A DNA stretch of 64,000 nucleotides from Rhododendron vialii (taxonomy: Eukaryota > Streptophyta > Magnoliopsida > Ericales > Ericaceae). Positions within the stretch are counted from its first letter, which is position 1. Every line of letters begins with the position of its first letter. Made by a program: the position numbers and the translations under genes. Of this stretch, positions 10,889 through 21,200 are shown piece by piece. The stretch lies in the NCBI RefSeq assembly GCF_030253575.1, contig NC_080557.1, positions 41,926,501 to 41,990,500 of the forward strand. Direction: 5' to 3'. The notes beneath the pieces are model-generated. The model was not told the origin of the DNA, did no database searches, and saw nothing but the letters and a program-made list of their open reading frames with translations.

Positions 10889-11968
10889 AAAATGTATCGA
10901 CTAAATTTTAAGAAAAACCCAGACAGCTCTAGCCCCAAAAACTTCCAAGAATTCAAACCCTAATTGACCTTGAACCCTGTATACTTTCTATCAATAGATA
11001 ATGAATCGACAAAAATGGGAAAAGTGACTAACACCCCAAAAAATCTTTCTAAGGAAGCAAAAATACGAACCCTAAAAGTCAAAACCTTTATACAGGATAC
11101 AAGAATCGGGTTATGAGAATCGAATACAATTTTGACAAAAACCAAACCGGGACAGGAAAACAAGCACTACTGAATTTGGGTTTGTTTAAACCACACGCAC
11201 AGAGATTTGAAACTGAAATGAGTAAGGAGGTACCTCGGACAAGTAGAAGAGATCGTTTGAGGGAGCTAACTGTGATAAATCGGGAATAGAATGGCGGAGA
11301 AATTAGGGTTAGGTCGGAAGGCGCGTGAATGTTTGATGGGGAGTCATGAAGAGGGACGTCACCGACGGATTGGAAACCGTGAGATTATACTCCGTACTTT
11401 TTGTGTAAACTGCGCTAAGAACCCCTGTATGACTACGAAATAGCACTTTCATACCCTCTATTCCTAGAAATACAACTGCACCTCCTTGTTGACTCATAGG
11501 GGTGTAAACAAGCCGAGCTCAGTTTTACAATGTTCAGGCTCAGCTTTTTTACTAAACGAGCTTAAAATTTGAGATTGAGCTCGACTCGGTTGTAAACGAT
11601 TTGAGTCCGATTATCTAATTTATCCTTGAAATTACCTGTGATTGCGAAATTGTATTGTACTATCCGGTTTTAGGTCTCCACTAGTGATGATCATGATAAT
11701 TCTTGATCCTGGTTTATTAAGATGGTACTAGCTGATTTTAGGCCTCCCCTAGTGATGATCATGATAATTCTAGATTCTAGTTTATTAAGATGGTTAATTA
11801 TCTAACACCATAAAGAAAACTTATAGCTTATTTCTCGGCAACCAGATCAATTTACTATTGAATCAATGAAAAACACCCACAAGTTTTTTTTTTCTAGAGA
11901 TACAACAGTCTTTCTCACAATATTACGAGGTTCTAATCCTAAAAAACTTAGGTATGTACAAATAGTTC
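10889..11968. other. 5' flank of the F-box/WD40 pseudogene and intergenic DNA
   Basis: 10889-11300 probably includes the old 5' leader with its intron. 11500-11640 is a GAGCTC-rich dispersed sequence. A direct repeat containing TGATGATCATGATAATTCT occurs at about 11686 and 11752. No gene was found. Confidence 0.4.
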
Positions 11969-14921
11969 TGTCCGCGCGTGTCTCGTCCGTTCGGATAGTT
12001 TTTTAGTGGCTTATGATGATCCAAAACATGAAGGGGAATTTTTAGGCCGGCCCCGTTTTCTAGGTTCGGACTTCAAATAGTCCTGACAAAAATATTTCTT
12101 TTTTATTTTAGTCCTTTCTCTTGACATTTCATGCATTTTTATTATTTTGCCCATTCTTCCTAACTTTTTGTCTACATGTCCATTTTTGTAAAATTTATAT
12201 TTTTAGGATCAATTTCTTACCCATATTATTTCGGACAAAAATACCCTCGGCTCTGTGAACTGGACTGTCAATTCTCATAATCAGTTCTATGAGAACTATG
12301 TGAAATGGCTATGCAAACTGAAAAATATACAGTTCAAATAGCCTTATCACACACTTAAATACATAATTCTCATAGAAAATATATAGTTCTCATAGAAAAA
12401 TACACAGTTCTCATAGACACTTATCATTGACAATAACAGTTCTCACAGAAAAAAACACATTTTTCATAGAAAAAACAGAGTTCTCATGTGAAATGACCAT
12501 GTGAACTGAAAAATACACATTTCAAATAGTCTCACCACACACTAAAATTCATAGTTCTCATAAAAAATACATAATTCTCATAGAAAAAATACACAATTTT
12601 CATAGATAATCATCATGGATAATAACAGTTCTCATAAAAAAAATACAGTTTTCATAGACAGTTCTCATAGAAAATATACAGTTCTTATATAAAATACACA
12701 GTTCTCATAGGGAGTTCTCACAGAAAATACACAATTCTCATAGACAATTATCATAGACAATAATAGTTCTCATTGAAAATAATACAGTTCTTATAGACAG
12801 TTCTCATGTGAAATGGTTATGTGAACTGAAAAATACATTGTTCAAAGAGCCTCACCACATACTAAAATATACAGTTTTCATAGACACTTATCATGGACAA
12901 TAACAGTTCTCATAGAAAAAAACACATTTTTCATAGAAAAAACAGAGTTCTCATGTGAAATGGCCATGTGAACTGAAAAATACACAGTTCAAATAGTCTC
13001 ACCACACACTAAAATTCACAGTTCTCATAGAAAATACATAATTCTCATAAAAAAAATACACAATTTTCATAGATAATCATCATAGATAATAACAGTTCTC
13101 ATAGAAAAAAATATAGTTTTCATAGACAGTTCTCATAGAAAATATACAGTTCTTATATAAAATACACAATTCTCATAGGGAGTTCTCACAGAAAATACAC
13201 AATTCTCATAGAAAATACACAGTTCTCATAGACAGTTCCCATAGACAATTATCATGGACAATAATAGTTCTCATTGAAAACAATACAGTTCTTATAGACA
13301 GTTTTCATGTGAAATGGTTATGTGAACTGAAAAATACACCTTTCAAAGAGCCTCACCACACACTAAAATATACAGTTCTCATAGACAATCATCATGGACA
13401 ATAACAGTTCTCATAGAAAAAAATACAGTTTTCATAGAAAATATACAGTTCTTATATAAAATACATGGTTCTCATAGGGAGTTCTTACAGAAAATATAAA
13501 ATTCTCATAGAAAATACACGGTTCTCATAGAAAAATAAGTAGTTCTCATAGAAAAATACACAGTTTTCATAGACAAATACACAGTTCTCATAGAAAAATA
13601 CTAGTTAGCAGTTCTTATAGAAAATACACACATAAACAAAAATTGAACAAAAATAAAAAAAGGTAATCAAAATCAAATATAGTCATAAATGTTTTTACCG
13701 CCATGTTTTAAAAAAATAATCAAAGTAAAAAAGTAATAGTTCACATAGGTAATAAATTGATTTAGATTTGAATTTTTAACTGCCAAGTCTCGTAGTCAAT
13801 TCTATGAGAACTGGCTATGCGAACTAAGCTATGAGAACTGGCTATGTAAACTATCAATTCTCATAGTCAATTCTATGAGAACTGTTAGTTTTCATAGAAA
13901 AATACATAATTCTTATAGACAGTTCTCATAAATAATACACAATTCTCTTAAAAAATACACACACAAACAAAAACAATAATAATAATAATAATAATAATAA
14001 TCATCATCATCAAACACAAACCAACACCACCCGTTCACAAACAAAATTGTAACATTTTATAAAAATGCATTATTATATATATACACATATATTGTTTTTG
14101 TTTTCCTAAATAAATAATCACTGAGATAAAGGAAGAGCCCACCGCCTCCCTCTTTTTTGCTCCGTTTCCTTTCGATTTCTTCAACTTCAACATCAACATC
14201 AGTGCTCTAAGCTTCATGGCCGATTTCACCGAAGATGATTGCCATTCCTCGTTGGATTTGAAGTAAAGGACAATTGGTTCTGTGAATTGACGATGAGCGG
14301 CGAACAGATCGCACCTGAGCGAGACATTTTCGCGGCGCAGTTCTAGTTCCGATTGATGTTGGAAATTCCGGTGGCGGAGGAGGACCGAGCGTGGTGGTGG
14401 TATCGAAATCACCATAAAAACCAAGGCGGAGAGAATTCGACGACCGGCGAGTGTAGAAAAGGTTCAGAACAGTAGTTACGGAGCAGATCCAGAGGTTACA
14501 GAGCAAATCCAGAGGTTTCGCGGTGGCCCGAGTGTCGTCGGTCGCCGAGAACCAGTTTCCGGTGGTCGTCGGACGTTGCTAGACTCCGATGAGGGTCGGC
14601 TATGGCCTATGGGTAAGAGGTGGTCGGCCGTGTTTGACAAGGGAGAGAGGGAGTGAGATCAGAGAGAGGCGTGGAGGGAGATCGAATTTGGTTGCAGTCT
14701 ACTTGCAAAGAGAGGAATGGATGAGAGAATAAGACAACGGGGTAAAAAAGCCATTGTACAATATATCCGAGCCTATTTAGGTTCGGTAAAATATTTCAGG
14801 GTTGGATTCAAACTAAACCTAAAAAAGGGGACCAGCCTCTAAATTTTTAAAAAAGGGGACCAGCCTCTAATTTTCTAAAACATGAATGCTTGTCCAAACG
14901 GCTTTCATCCCCGTCCGGACA
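11969..14921. mobile_element. Possible 2.95-kb terminal-inverted-repeat element (non-autonomous)
   Basis: About 110 bp at the left (TGTCCGCGCG..., then TTTTTAGGCCGGCCCCG and TTTTCTAGGTT) resembles the complement of the right end (TGTCCGGACG..., AAATTAGAGGCTGGTCCCC, TTTTTTAGGTT). The interior holds the AT-rich minisatellite (12240-13960) and a GC-richer, CGG/GGTGG-rich block (14130-14700). No transposase is recognised. The long degenerate inverted ends would suit a Mutator-like element, but no target duplication was identified, so the assignment is tentative. Confidence 0.35.
12240..13960. repeat. 1.7-kb AT-rich minisatellite with higher-order periodicity
   Basis: Dozens of degenerate units of the form CAGTTCTCATAGAAAATACA, with variants such as GACAATTATCATGGACAAT. 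On top of this is a longer period of about 465-470 bp: a block containing GAGTTCTCATGTGAAATG and CATGTGAACTGAAAAATACA recurs near 12.48 and 12.95 kb, with a further partial copy near 13.31 kb. No reading frame or transcript signal is evident. Confidence 0.85.
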
Positions 14922-15337
14922 ATTCGCCAATGCGGCAGTCGGCCTCAACGGCCCATCTTCCTGACCGAATCAGGCTGCACCTTAACAAGATTGAGCTAAT
15001 GCTCAAAGAATGAACAAGTTTCAAACTATATGCGTGCTCAATTTTTTCACATAATGACTCAAATCTTAAATGAGTCCAGCTCGAGCGTAAATCGTACTTT
15101 ACCAAGTCAAAAAATAAAAATAAACAGAAGGAAAAGGAAAAGGAAATGGATATAAAGTTCAAATATTATGCAAGTACGTAACACAATCAAGTGGTCCTGC
15201 TTCAAATAATGGCTCTTTCTCTGCGAGAGAAATCACGATTCAAAATAAGATCGGTGTAAGCAAGGCATCCAATTAATCTGGTAACAATATCAAATGAAAT
15301 GGAGAAATTCAAATGAACGTAAAATTAGAGATCAAAA
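14922..15337. other. Intergenic; nothing recognised
   Basis: Contains degenerate GAGCTC/CTCAAG-type dispersed sequence (14990-15090) and an A-rich stretch. No gene was found. Confidence 0.35.
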
Positions 15338-15827
15338 CTAGAAGACTGGTGCTGTCGTGAGACACGCGATAGCAAGGCCAAGGAGCTGGGAGATGTTCGC
15401 AATGGCTGAGGCTCCACTTTTAGGGGTACCACCTTCCGGGGACGTACCACCTACAACAATGTTATTTTCTCGAGGGCTTAAGGAAGAAAAAATCTCATGA
15501 TGATCGAGAACATTCATTTTTTCCCCTAAGATGCAATTTTGTAATCCATGTCAATTGGGTACTGGTAGATATTATTTTGGAATCCATTTAAATTTTGAAA
15601 ACAATATGTTGAAACACTGAGTCAGAGCTCATTTATCCCATGGTAAATGGGTTCCGAGATAAGGCATATCGAAAAAGAGTCCAAGAATAAAGTTGCCTTC
15701 TTGGCCATAGAAAACCAATAGAAAAAGAGGTGATCATAGTAAAATTAACAGCAGTTGGGTTTGAGAAAATTACCAGGTGGTGAAGGTGCTTCACTAGGCA
15801 TTGGAACTCCAACCGGATATCCAGCCG
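15338..15827 (-). pseudogene. Orphan last two exons of a GPI-anchored protein (LTPG-like)
   Basis: Two phase-compatible minus-strand exons are visible: 15827-15774 (GYPVGVPMPSEAPSPP) and 15450-15338 (GGTSPEGGTPKSGA, then a hydrophobic tail, ending TTAPVF-stop). A proline/serine-rich linker, small residues (SGA) and a C-terminal hydrophobic stretch form a typical GPI-attachment signal, as in GPI-anchored non-specific lipid-transfer proteins. No exon encoding the eight-cysteine lipid-transfer domain is visible in the next kilobase upstream, which is AT-rich MITE DNA. The gene therefore appears to have lost its 5' part, unless a very long intron separates it. The family assignment rests on the linker and tail only. 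Confidence 0.5.
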
Positions 15828-16217
15828 CTGCAACATAAGCATGTGTTAGAACATTTCAGAAACCGTTTACTGCACGAATAACGAAAATGGACAAACAAAA
15901 TGGCACGATCGAAAGAGTAATATCTTTTGGTCACAAAGCTAATTATTACAAACAATTATGTGCCCATATACGACTATGAGAGCTGTTTTCCCAACCCCCG
16001 ACCCTGCCCACATCCCCCCCTCCCTCTTGCCAGGAAGACCAAAATGCCTCAAATTTCCACCCTTTTAACTAATATTTTTTATTTAATTTCTTAATTCTTT
16101 TATCTTAATTATTTAATTAATTAATTTATTTATTTAATTACTTATTTAATTTTAATTTGGTTAACTCAAATTATATTTTCAGCTAAATTATGTTTTTTAC
16201 ATTTAAATTTGCCTTTA
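15828..16217. other. AT-rich intergenic DNA
   Basis: Includes a C-rich patch (15990-16030) and a TTAATTAA-rich stretch. No exon with an eight-cysteine pattern could be found upstream of the orphan GPI exons. Confidence 0.4.
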
Positions 16218-16465
16218 TATTTAAGACTCCGTTCTCTAGAACTTAACTTAAATTTGGAAATTTTGTCCTAATTAAGTTTTTTTTTTGCATTTGTTAGTTT
16301 TGAGTTATTGATTCGTCTCGACGAGAAAAATCGGAAAATAAACTTTTTTTTTTTACTTTTACCCAACTAAATTTGGCGCAAAACTAACAAATGAAAAAAA
16401 AAATCAAATAAGGACAAAATTTTCATAGTTAAATTAAGTTTAAGTTAAGTTCAAGAGAATGAGGC
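16218..16465. mobile_element. Fold-back MITE, family G (copy 1)
   Basis: Inverted arms: TCTAGAACTTAACTTAAATTT on the left against AAATTAAGTTTAAGTTAAGTT on the right, each about 100 nt. The arm includes the landmark TTGATTCGTCTCGACGAG and TTTTGTCCT. A longer copy lies at 24308-24695. Confidence 0.7.
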
Positions 16466-16564
16466 CTAAAAACTTATTATTATTTTAATTTGTCTTAACA
16501 ATAAATAATAAATAATAAAACTTCTAATCAATAATAATAAAAAAATATACATAGTTTATCAATG

Positions 16565-16890
16565 AAAATTGGAACGTTTCCGGTTCAAATAGAATAAATA
16601 CACCGTTTATATATTAAAAAATATAATTAAAAGTTCTCCAATTTTCAATTCGGTTGAACTGGTGAACATATTACTTTTTTTATCATTTAATCCTAAATGG
16701 TTGTAATGAATTTTGGCTCTAAGGCCTTTTAACGAGCACCCTAAGACTCTTTATTTAGTTTCAGGACTCTCTTAAGGTACCCATTGAAAGGCCGTAAAGG
16801 TAAAAATTGATTATGACCATCTAAGATAAAATGATTAGAAAAATAAGATCTTTGCACCGGTTCAAACAGATTGAAAATTAAAACACTTAA
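16565..16890. mobile_element. Fold-back element, family B (copy 1)
   Basis: The left arm contains TAAATGGTTGTAATGAATTT and GGCTCTAAGGCCTTTTAACG. The right arm contains their imperfect inverses (CATTGAAAGGCCGTAAAGG, TTATGACCATCTAAGATAA). It forms one long hairpin. A homologous copy is at about 17090-17395. Confidence 0.65.
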
Positions 16891-16897
16891 TCCATTA

Positions 16898-17090
16898 TGG
16901 GAATTGACTTATACACTACCCTTTAACCACATACACTTCTTTTTTTTGTCCTTATTCATGTGAATTTACCTTTTTACCCTTTCATAAGTTTTTTTACACA
17001 TTAAGGGGCAATAGAATAATTTCACACCAAATAAAGACAAAAAAAGGGAGTGTATGTGGTAAAAGATGACTGTAGAAGTCAATTTCCATT
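16898..17090. mobile_element. 193-bp MITE between the two family B hairpins
   Basis: The terminal inverted repeat ATGGGAATTGACTTATACA matches the complement of the right end (ATGGAAATTGACTTCTACA). It continues ACCACATACACT in both arms. Confidence 0.65.
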
Positions 17091-17395
17091 TTTTAACTAT
17101 ATTTTTTATAATATATAAACGGTGTATAAAATAAGTATTTCAATTTTTAATCCGTTTAAACCGGTGCAAAGAAGTTATTTTTCTTATCATTTTATCCTAA
17201 ATGATCGTAATGAATTTTTGGCTATAAGACCTTTCAATGAGCACCCTAAGAGAGACCTGAAACTAAATAAGAAGCCTTAAGGTGCTCGTCGAAAGGCCTT
17301 AGAGCCAAAAATTTACTATGACCATTTAAGATAAAATGATAAAAAAATAAGATATTTGCACCGATTCAATCGAATTGAAAATCGGAGCACTTAAA
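17090..17395. mobile_element. Fold-back element, family B (copy 2)
   Basis: The arms share TTTGCACCGGTT, TCATTTTATCCTAAATG and GCACCCTAAG with copy 1 and pair within the element (GGTGCTCGTCGAAAGGCCTT in the right arm). The end base-pairs through CCGTTTAAACCGGTGCAAAG/TTTGCACCGATTCAATCG. Confidence 0.65.
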
Positions 17396-17471
17396 TAATA
17401 TTAAATAAATAAAAGATAAAAAAGATATAAAGATTAGTGTTAAATAAATAAAGGAGTAATAAGAGAAAGAA

Positions 17472-17757
17472 CCCTGTGATATGTACCGACCAAATCCCCA
17501 CCGAAATCGTACCGATGGCCGTGCCATGCCGTCTCCGGCTACTGGACGGCCGATCCGAGCCGTCCAAAAATTCTATAAAAAAAAAAAACCGAGGGGGCAA
17601 GCACCCTACACGATGTCGTTGATTCTCGCGCGAGGCCGCCTCGGTTTTTTTTTTATAGAATTTTTGGACGGCTCGGATCGATCATCTGGTGGCCGGAGAC
17701 GGCCTAGCACGACCTTCGGTACGATTTTGGTGGGGATTTGGTCGGTATAGGATTTCT
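17472..17757. mobile_element. Near-perfect fold-back element, family C
   Basis: Arms of about 115 nt: CCGACCAAATCCCCACCGAA on the left pairs with TTTTGGTGGGGATTTGGTCG on the right. CGAGCCGTCCAAAAATTCTA pairs with TAGAATTTTTGGACGGCTCG. The loop is about 50 nt. The strong pairing explains the overlapping open frames on both strands, which are not genes. Confidence 0.8.
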
Positions 17758-17848
17758 GTAAGATTTTTGTAAGAGAAAATGGGGTTGGGGGTATTTCGGG
17801 GGTATTTTCGGAAGGGGTTTGAGAAAGCAATTTGCCGTTAGGAGCCAA

Positions 17849-18192
17849 GAGCATCTCCAATTTAACACCCTCCAAATCTCTATTTGAGATGATCAAATTA
17901 ATTTATTTTATTTGAAAAATAGATTTAGAGGATCGTACTATTTATCTCAACTCCAATCCAACATCTTATTTCTCAACTATAATACATATTTGGAGGAGAT
18001 CCTCCATAACATTCTATTTCTCAACTCTAATACATATTTGGAGGAGATTCTTCATTTTTTCTTTCATTCTCTGTATTTAGATATTTAAAGGATCAAAGAT
18101 CATCCTCCCAAATAGAAGACAGTTTTAGAGAATGGGTTGAAGAATATTTTTTCCCTAAATGACAGAAATGAAAGCGTGGGTCGGAGATGCTC
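17849..18192. mobile_element. MITE with GAGCATCTCC ends, immediately upstream of FDM-like gene 2
   Basis: The termini GAGCATCTCCAATTT and CGGAGATGCTC are inverted, and the body folds back through CTCTATTTGAGAT-type pairs. The same ends occur at 33794-34140, 34643-35359, 37842-38218 and 54725-55883. It ends about 100 bp before the proposed start codon at 18291, so it lies in the promoter or leader. Confidence 0.75.
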
Positions 18193-18290
18193 TAGGAAGA
18201 TTCGTTTTCCGAAGCAAATCAAATAGAGTCACTCCAACTCCAAAGAACTCCGGACATTCCGAAGCACGAGAAGAAGCTGCCACCGCTTCC

Positions 18291-21200
18291 ATGGCAGATG
18301 ATCGCAAAATGCCCTCCGCCAAGAAGAAGTTGCCTAACCCAATCCCCAGTTAGCCATAATAATACTAACAAATTTGTTGAACTTGCATGTAATTCTTTCG
18401 CATTTATTGTTATAAAAAACGAAAGATTTTGGTCTTTTTCAATTTATTGTGAACTGAATTTACTTTACCAGGGGTAAGGAAGACGCAAAAGCTTGCTCGG
18501 AGTCAGATGAAAAAGATGTTCGAGCAGTACGAAAACGTTGCAAAACAATTGGATGCTCAAAGAAAAGAGCTTGATCGACGTGACAAAGAACTCGAGGAGT
18601 GGGAGGCAGAGATTGATGATGAGAGAATGCAGCTCTTCAATGAGAAGGAAGAAGCGGTACAATAACCATTTTTTTAAGTTCTTGTGATGAATGAACATTG
18701 AACAAATGCATAGCCGGAATGAGTACACAACTACACATTAACTTTAAGGCGTTTCACTGGTTTGTCCAGATGTACTTGCATGCATAGCCGGGTAATCCTC
18801 TAGTTGCTATAATAAATAGGTTAAAAATATTCAACTTTTCCCAAGGTATTGTGTTTCGAAAATCGAAATCATATTATCTTATATATCTAATCGACGTGAT
18901 TTAAGGGGTGGTTTGAATCCTCGAAGATTTTTGATCATTGAAGTGAGTCCGGAAGGGCCCACATGGAGCCTTAACTGGATCATGCATTGCATTGAACGAA
19001 ATTGAGCGGACCCGGATCTTTATATTAAATACATATATCGACTAAAATCACAAGCACAACGAATCGAGGGGCGAAGATATTTTTCTCTTTAAGAAGATTC
19101 AAGTTGGTTGGCCATACTTGAAACTGTATGTTTTTTGCTTAAATCCAGCATTGCAAAGATCTGAGCTAGAATTTGTTTTTGTTATTTTTTGTTGGGTTAG
19201 TGAGCTAGAAATTGTTGGTAACGTGTGCTTCCAATCAGTTGACTCGGGCTCAATTTCAGTTCAGCTCGAGCTCAACCGAGTTGGACTTTGTTATGTAGTT
19301 CCAGAAGTTTTGCTTTTGATGTTTCCTCGTTGGTTTGGGGCAGAGCAAGGAAATCAATTTGGGCAATAATTAGCTTCTGGAAGGACTCTTGGCTATGAAT
19401 ATCGCATGACTCTCTCAAAAAGGGTAGAAGTTCTCGGTTCTTTTAGAGATCCTTATGGGGGTGTTTTAATAGAACCTTAGGGCTCTTTGGTAGATCTTGA
19501 CCATTAGTCAGTTGCCCCTCTTTCCTGGGCTTGGAAGTTCTTTGCTCTTTGTGCTTCGGGTCACTTGGTGGAACTTTGTTGTTTAGCGTTCTCATTGAGA
19601 TCTCCTCATCTCTTGGTTAAAACCAGGGGTTTATGAGACTTGATACGAGATGGTGTCAGTGTGAGATTCCAATTAGTTTTGCCGAGAGAACTCATAATTT
19701 TGGATTGATAAGTTTGTGTTCTTACGAGAGTTTGCTTCGTCACCATTGTAGCTCTTCAGAGCATGGTGGAATCATTTTACCTCATGACACCATAGCCTTA
19801 AAAGGGTAGGATCATTTTTAATGTGTCCATGTAACTAGTGCATTTAAAATCGGAGCAAATACTTTAGCAAATTTGATTGCCTTGAAAAGAAGACCATAGT
19901 TGTCTTCATTTGCTTTATTACTACTTGTTTGCTGATATGTTTGTCAAAAGATAACAAAATAGCGTCAAAGGTGACAATCGCTACCCTGGGAACTTGATGA
20001 GTCAATGACTCTGCATACATACCGTGGCACTTTTATCATGTTCCCCAGTTGTTGCATTAACTGTTGATGATGGGTGAAATATTGCTTTCGAAGGGATGGT
20101 TATGAGCTCTTATAGTGAATGTGGGTTTTGCTCCCTTTTTGATGCAGACATCTTAGATTACCTGGTTTTGATTCTTAGGAATCTGCAGAACATGAACACA
20201 GGATTTTGTGTGTGAAAATCCAGGACTTAGAGAAATAGTAAACATAATGATACAGTAACTTAAAATTTCACAATATTAAGAAGCATAAAAGAAATACATC
20301 GAACTTGCCACGAGAATGTGAAAAATGACAAAAATACTTGTAATATTATTTACCACCCCCCTGATGGCCTGCTGTCAAGTACTAATATCAGCTCCACTGC
20401 ATGACTTTGGCTGCCGGGGACGAGTTCTGAACCTGAACTAAAAGTATTTATCCATTCCTCAATGTGTTTATCGTTATATGCATCTTTTGTTGCTGTGAGA
20501 AATATGTTATGCCGTGCATCATTTCATAGTCTATCTTCTGCACTATTTTTCCCAATGCCAGCTTGTAGACCTCCGGTCAAATACATATTTCTTCTACAGT
20601 GGTTTACATTGTTTCATTCCATTTATTAGGCAAAAGAGGAGAAAAGAACTTGAGTGTCAATCTCAGATCTCTTTACATACATAAAAAGAAAAACAGAACT
20701 TTAAAGTTTAAACAACAATCTGGAAGTATTTCCCAAGGCTTCTTCTTTGGTTTATTGGTTTGGTTGTGAAATTGAGAATTTTTGTTGTCTCTGCATTGGC
20801 TTAAAAGCTTAGTAAGCTGTTCTTCCTCTCCGAAAGATCAGCTTCTGGTGCTTTCTCCGAAAGATCAATTAGGTAGGTTCTCTGGATAACTACTAGTGGA
20901 ACTTTCTCTGAGGAGCTAATAACAGTATTCGTTTCTGCAGAATGAGAGGGCAATGTTAGAGAAAAAGAAGGCTGAGGAAACTATGTTGAAGTCAGAAGAG
21001 GATGCAAAGGTATGTTATCCATTTTCTGCCTTGAACTGCATTGCCCTGAAAATAGTTTGGTAATGGTAGACTCATAACTGCGACTTAGTAAATTGCAGAG
21101 GGAGAAAGAGAAGCTCCTTGAATGAATAGTTGAACTGGAAAAAAAACTTGATGACTCACAGCCAATGGAGTTGGAGATTGCGGGCACACGAGTATCAATA

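Noticed and set aside
12240-13960. Regularly repeated short units resembling a CRISPR-like array
   Set aside because: The repeats are degenerate, units abut with no unique spacers, and the context is a plant nuclear genome; it is a minisatellite.
17391-17896. Overlapping open frames on both strands at 17.4-17.9 kb
   Set aside because: They are mirror images produced by a near-perfect palindrome (family C), not genes.
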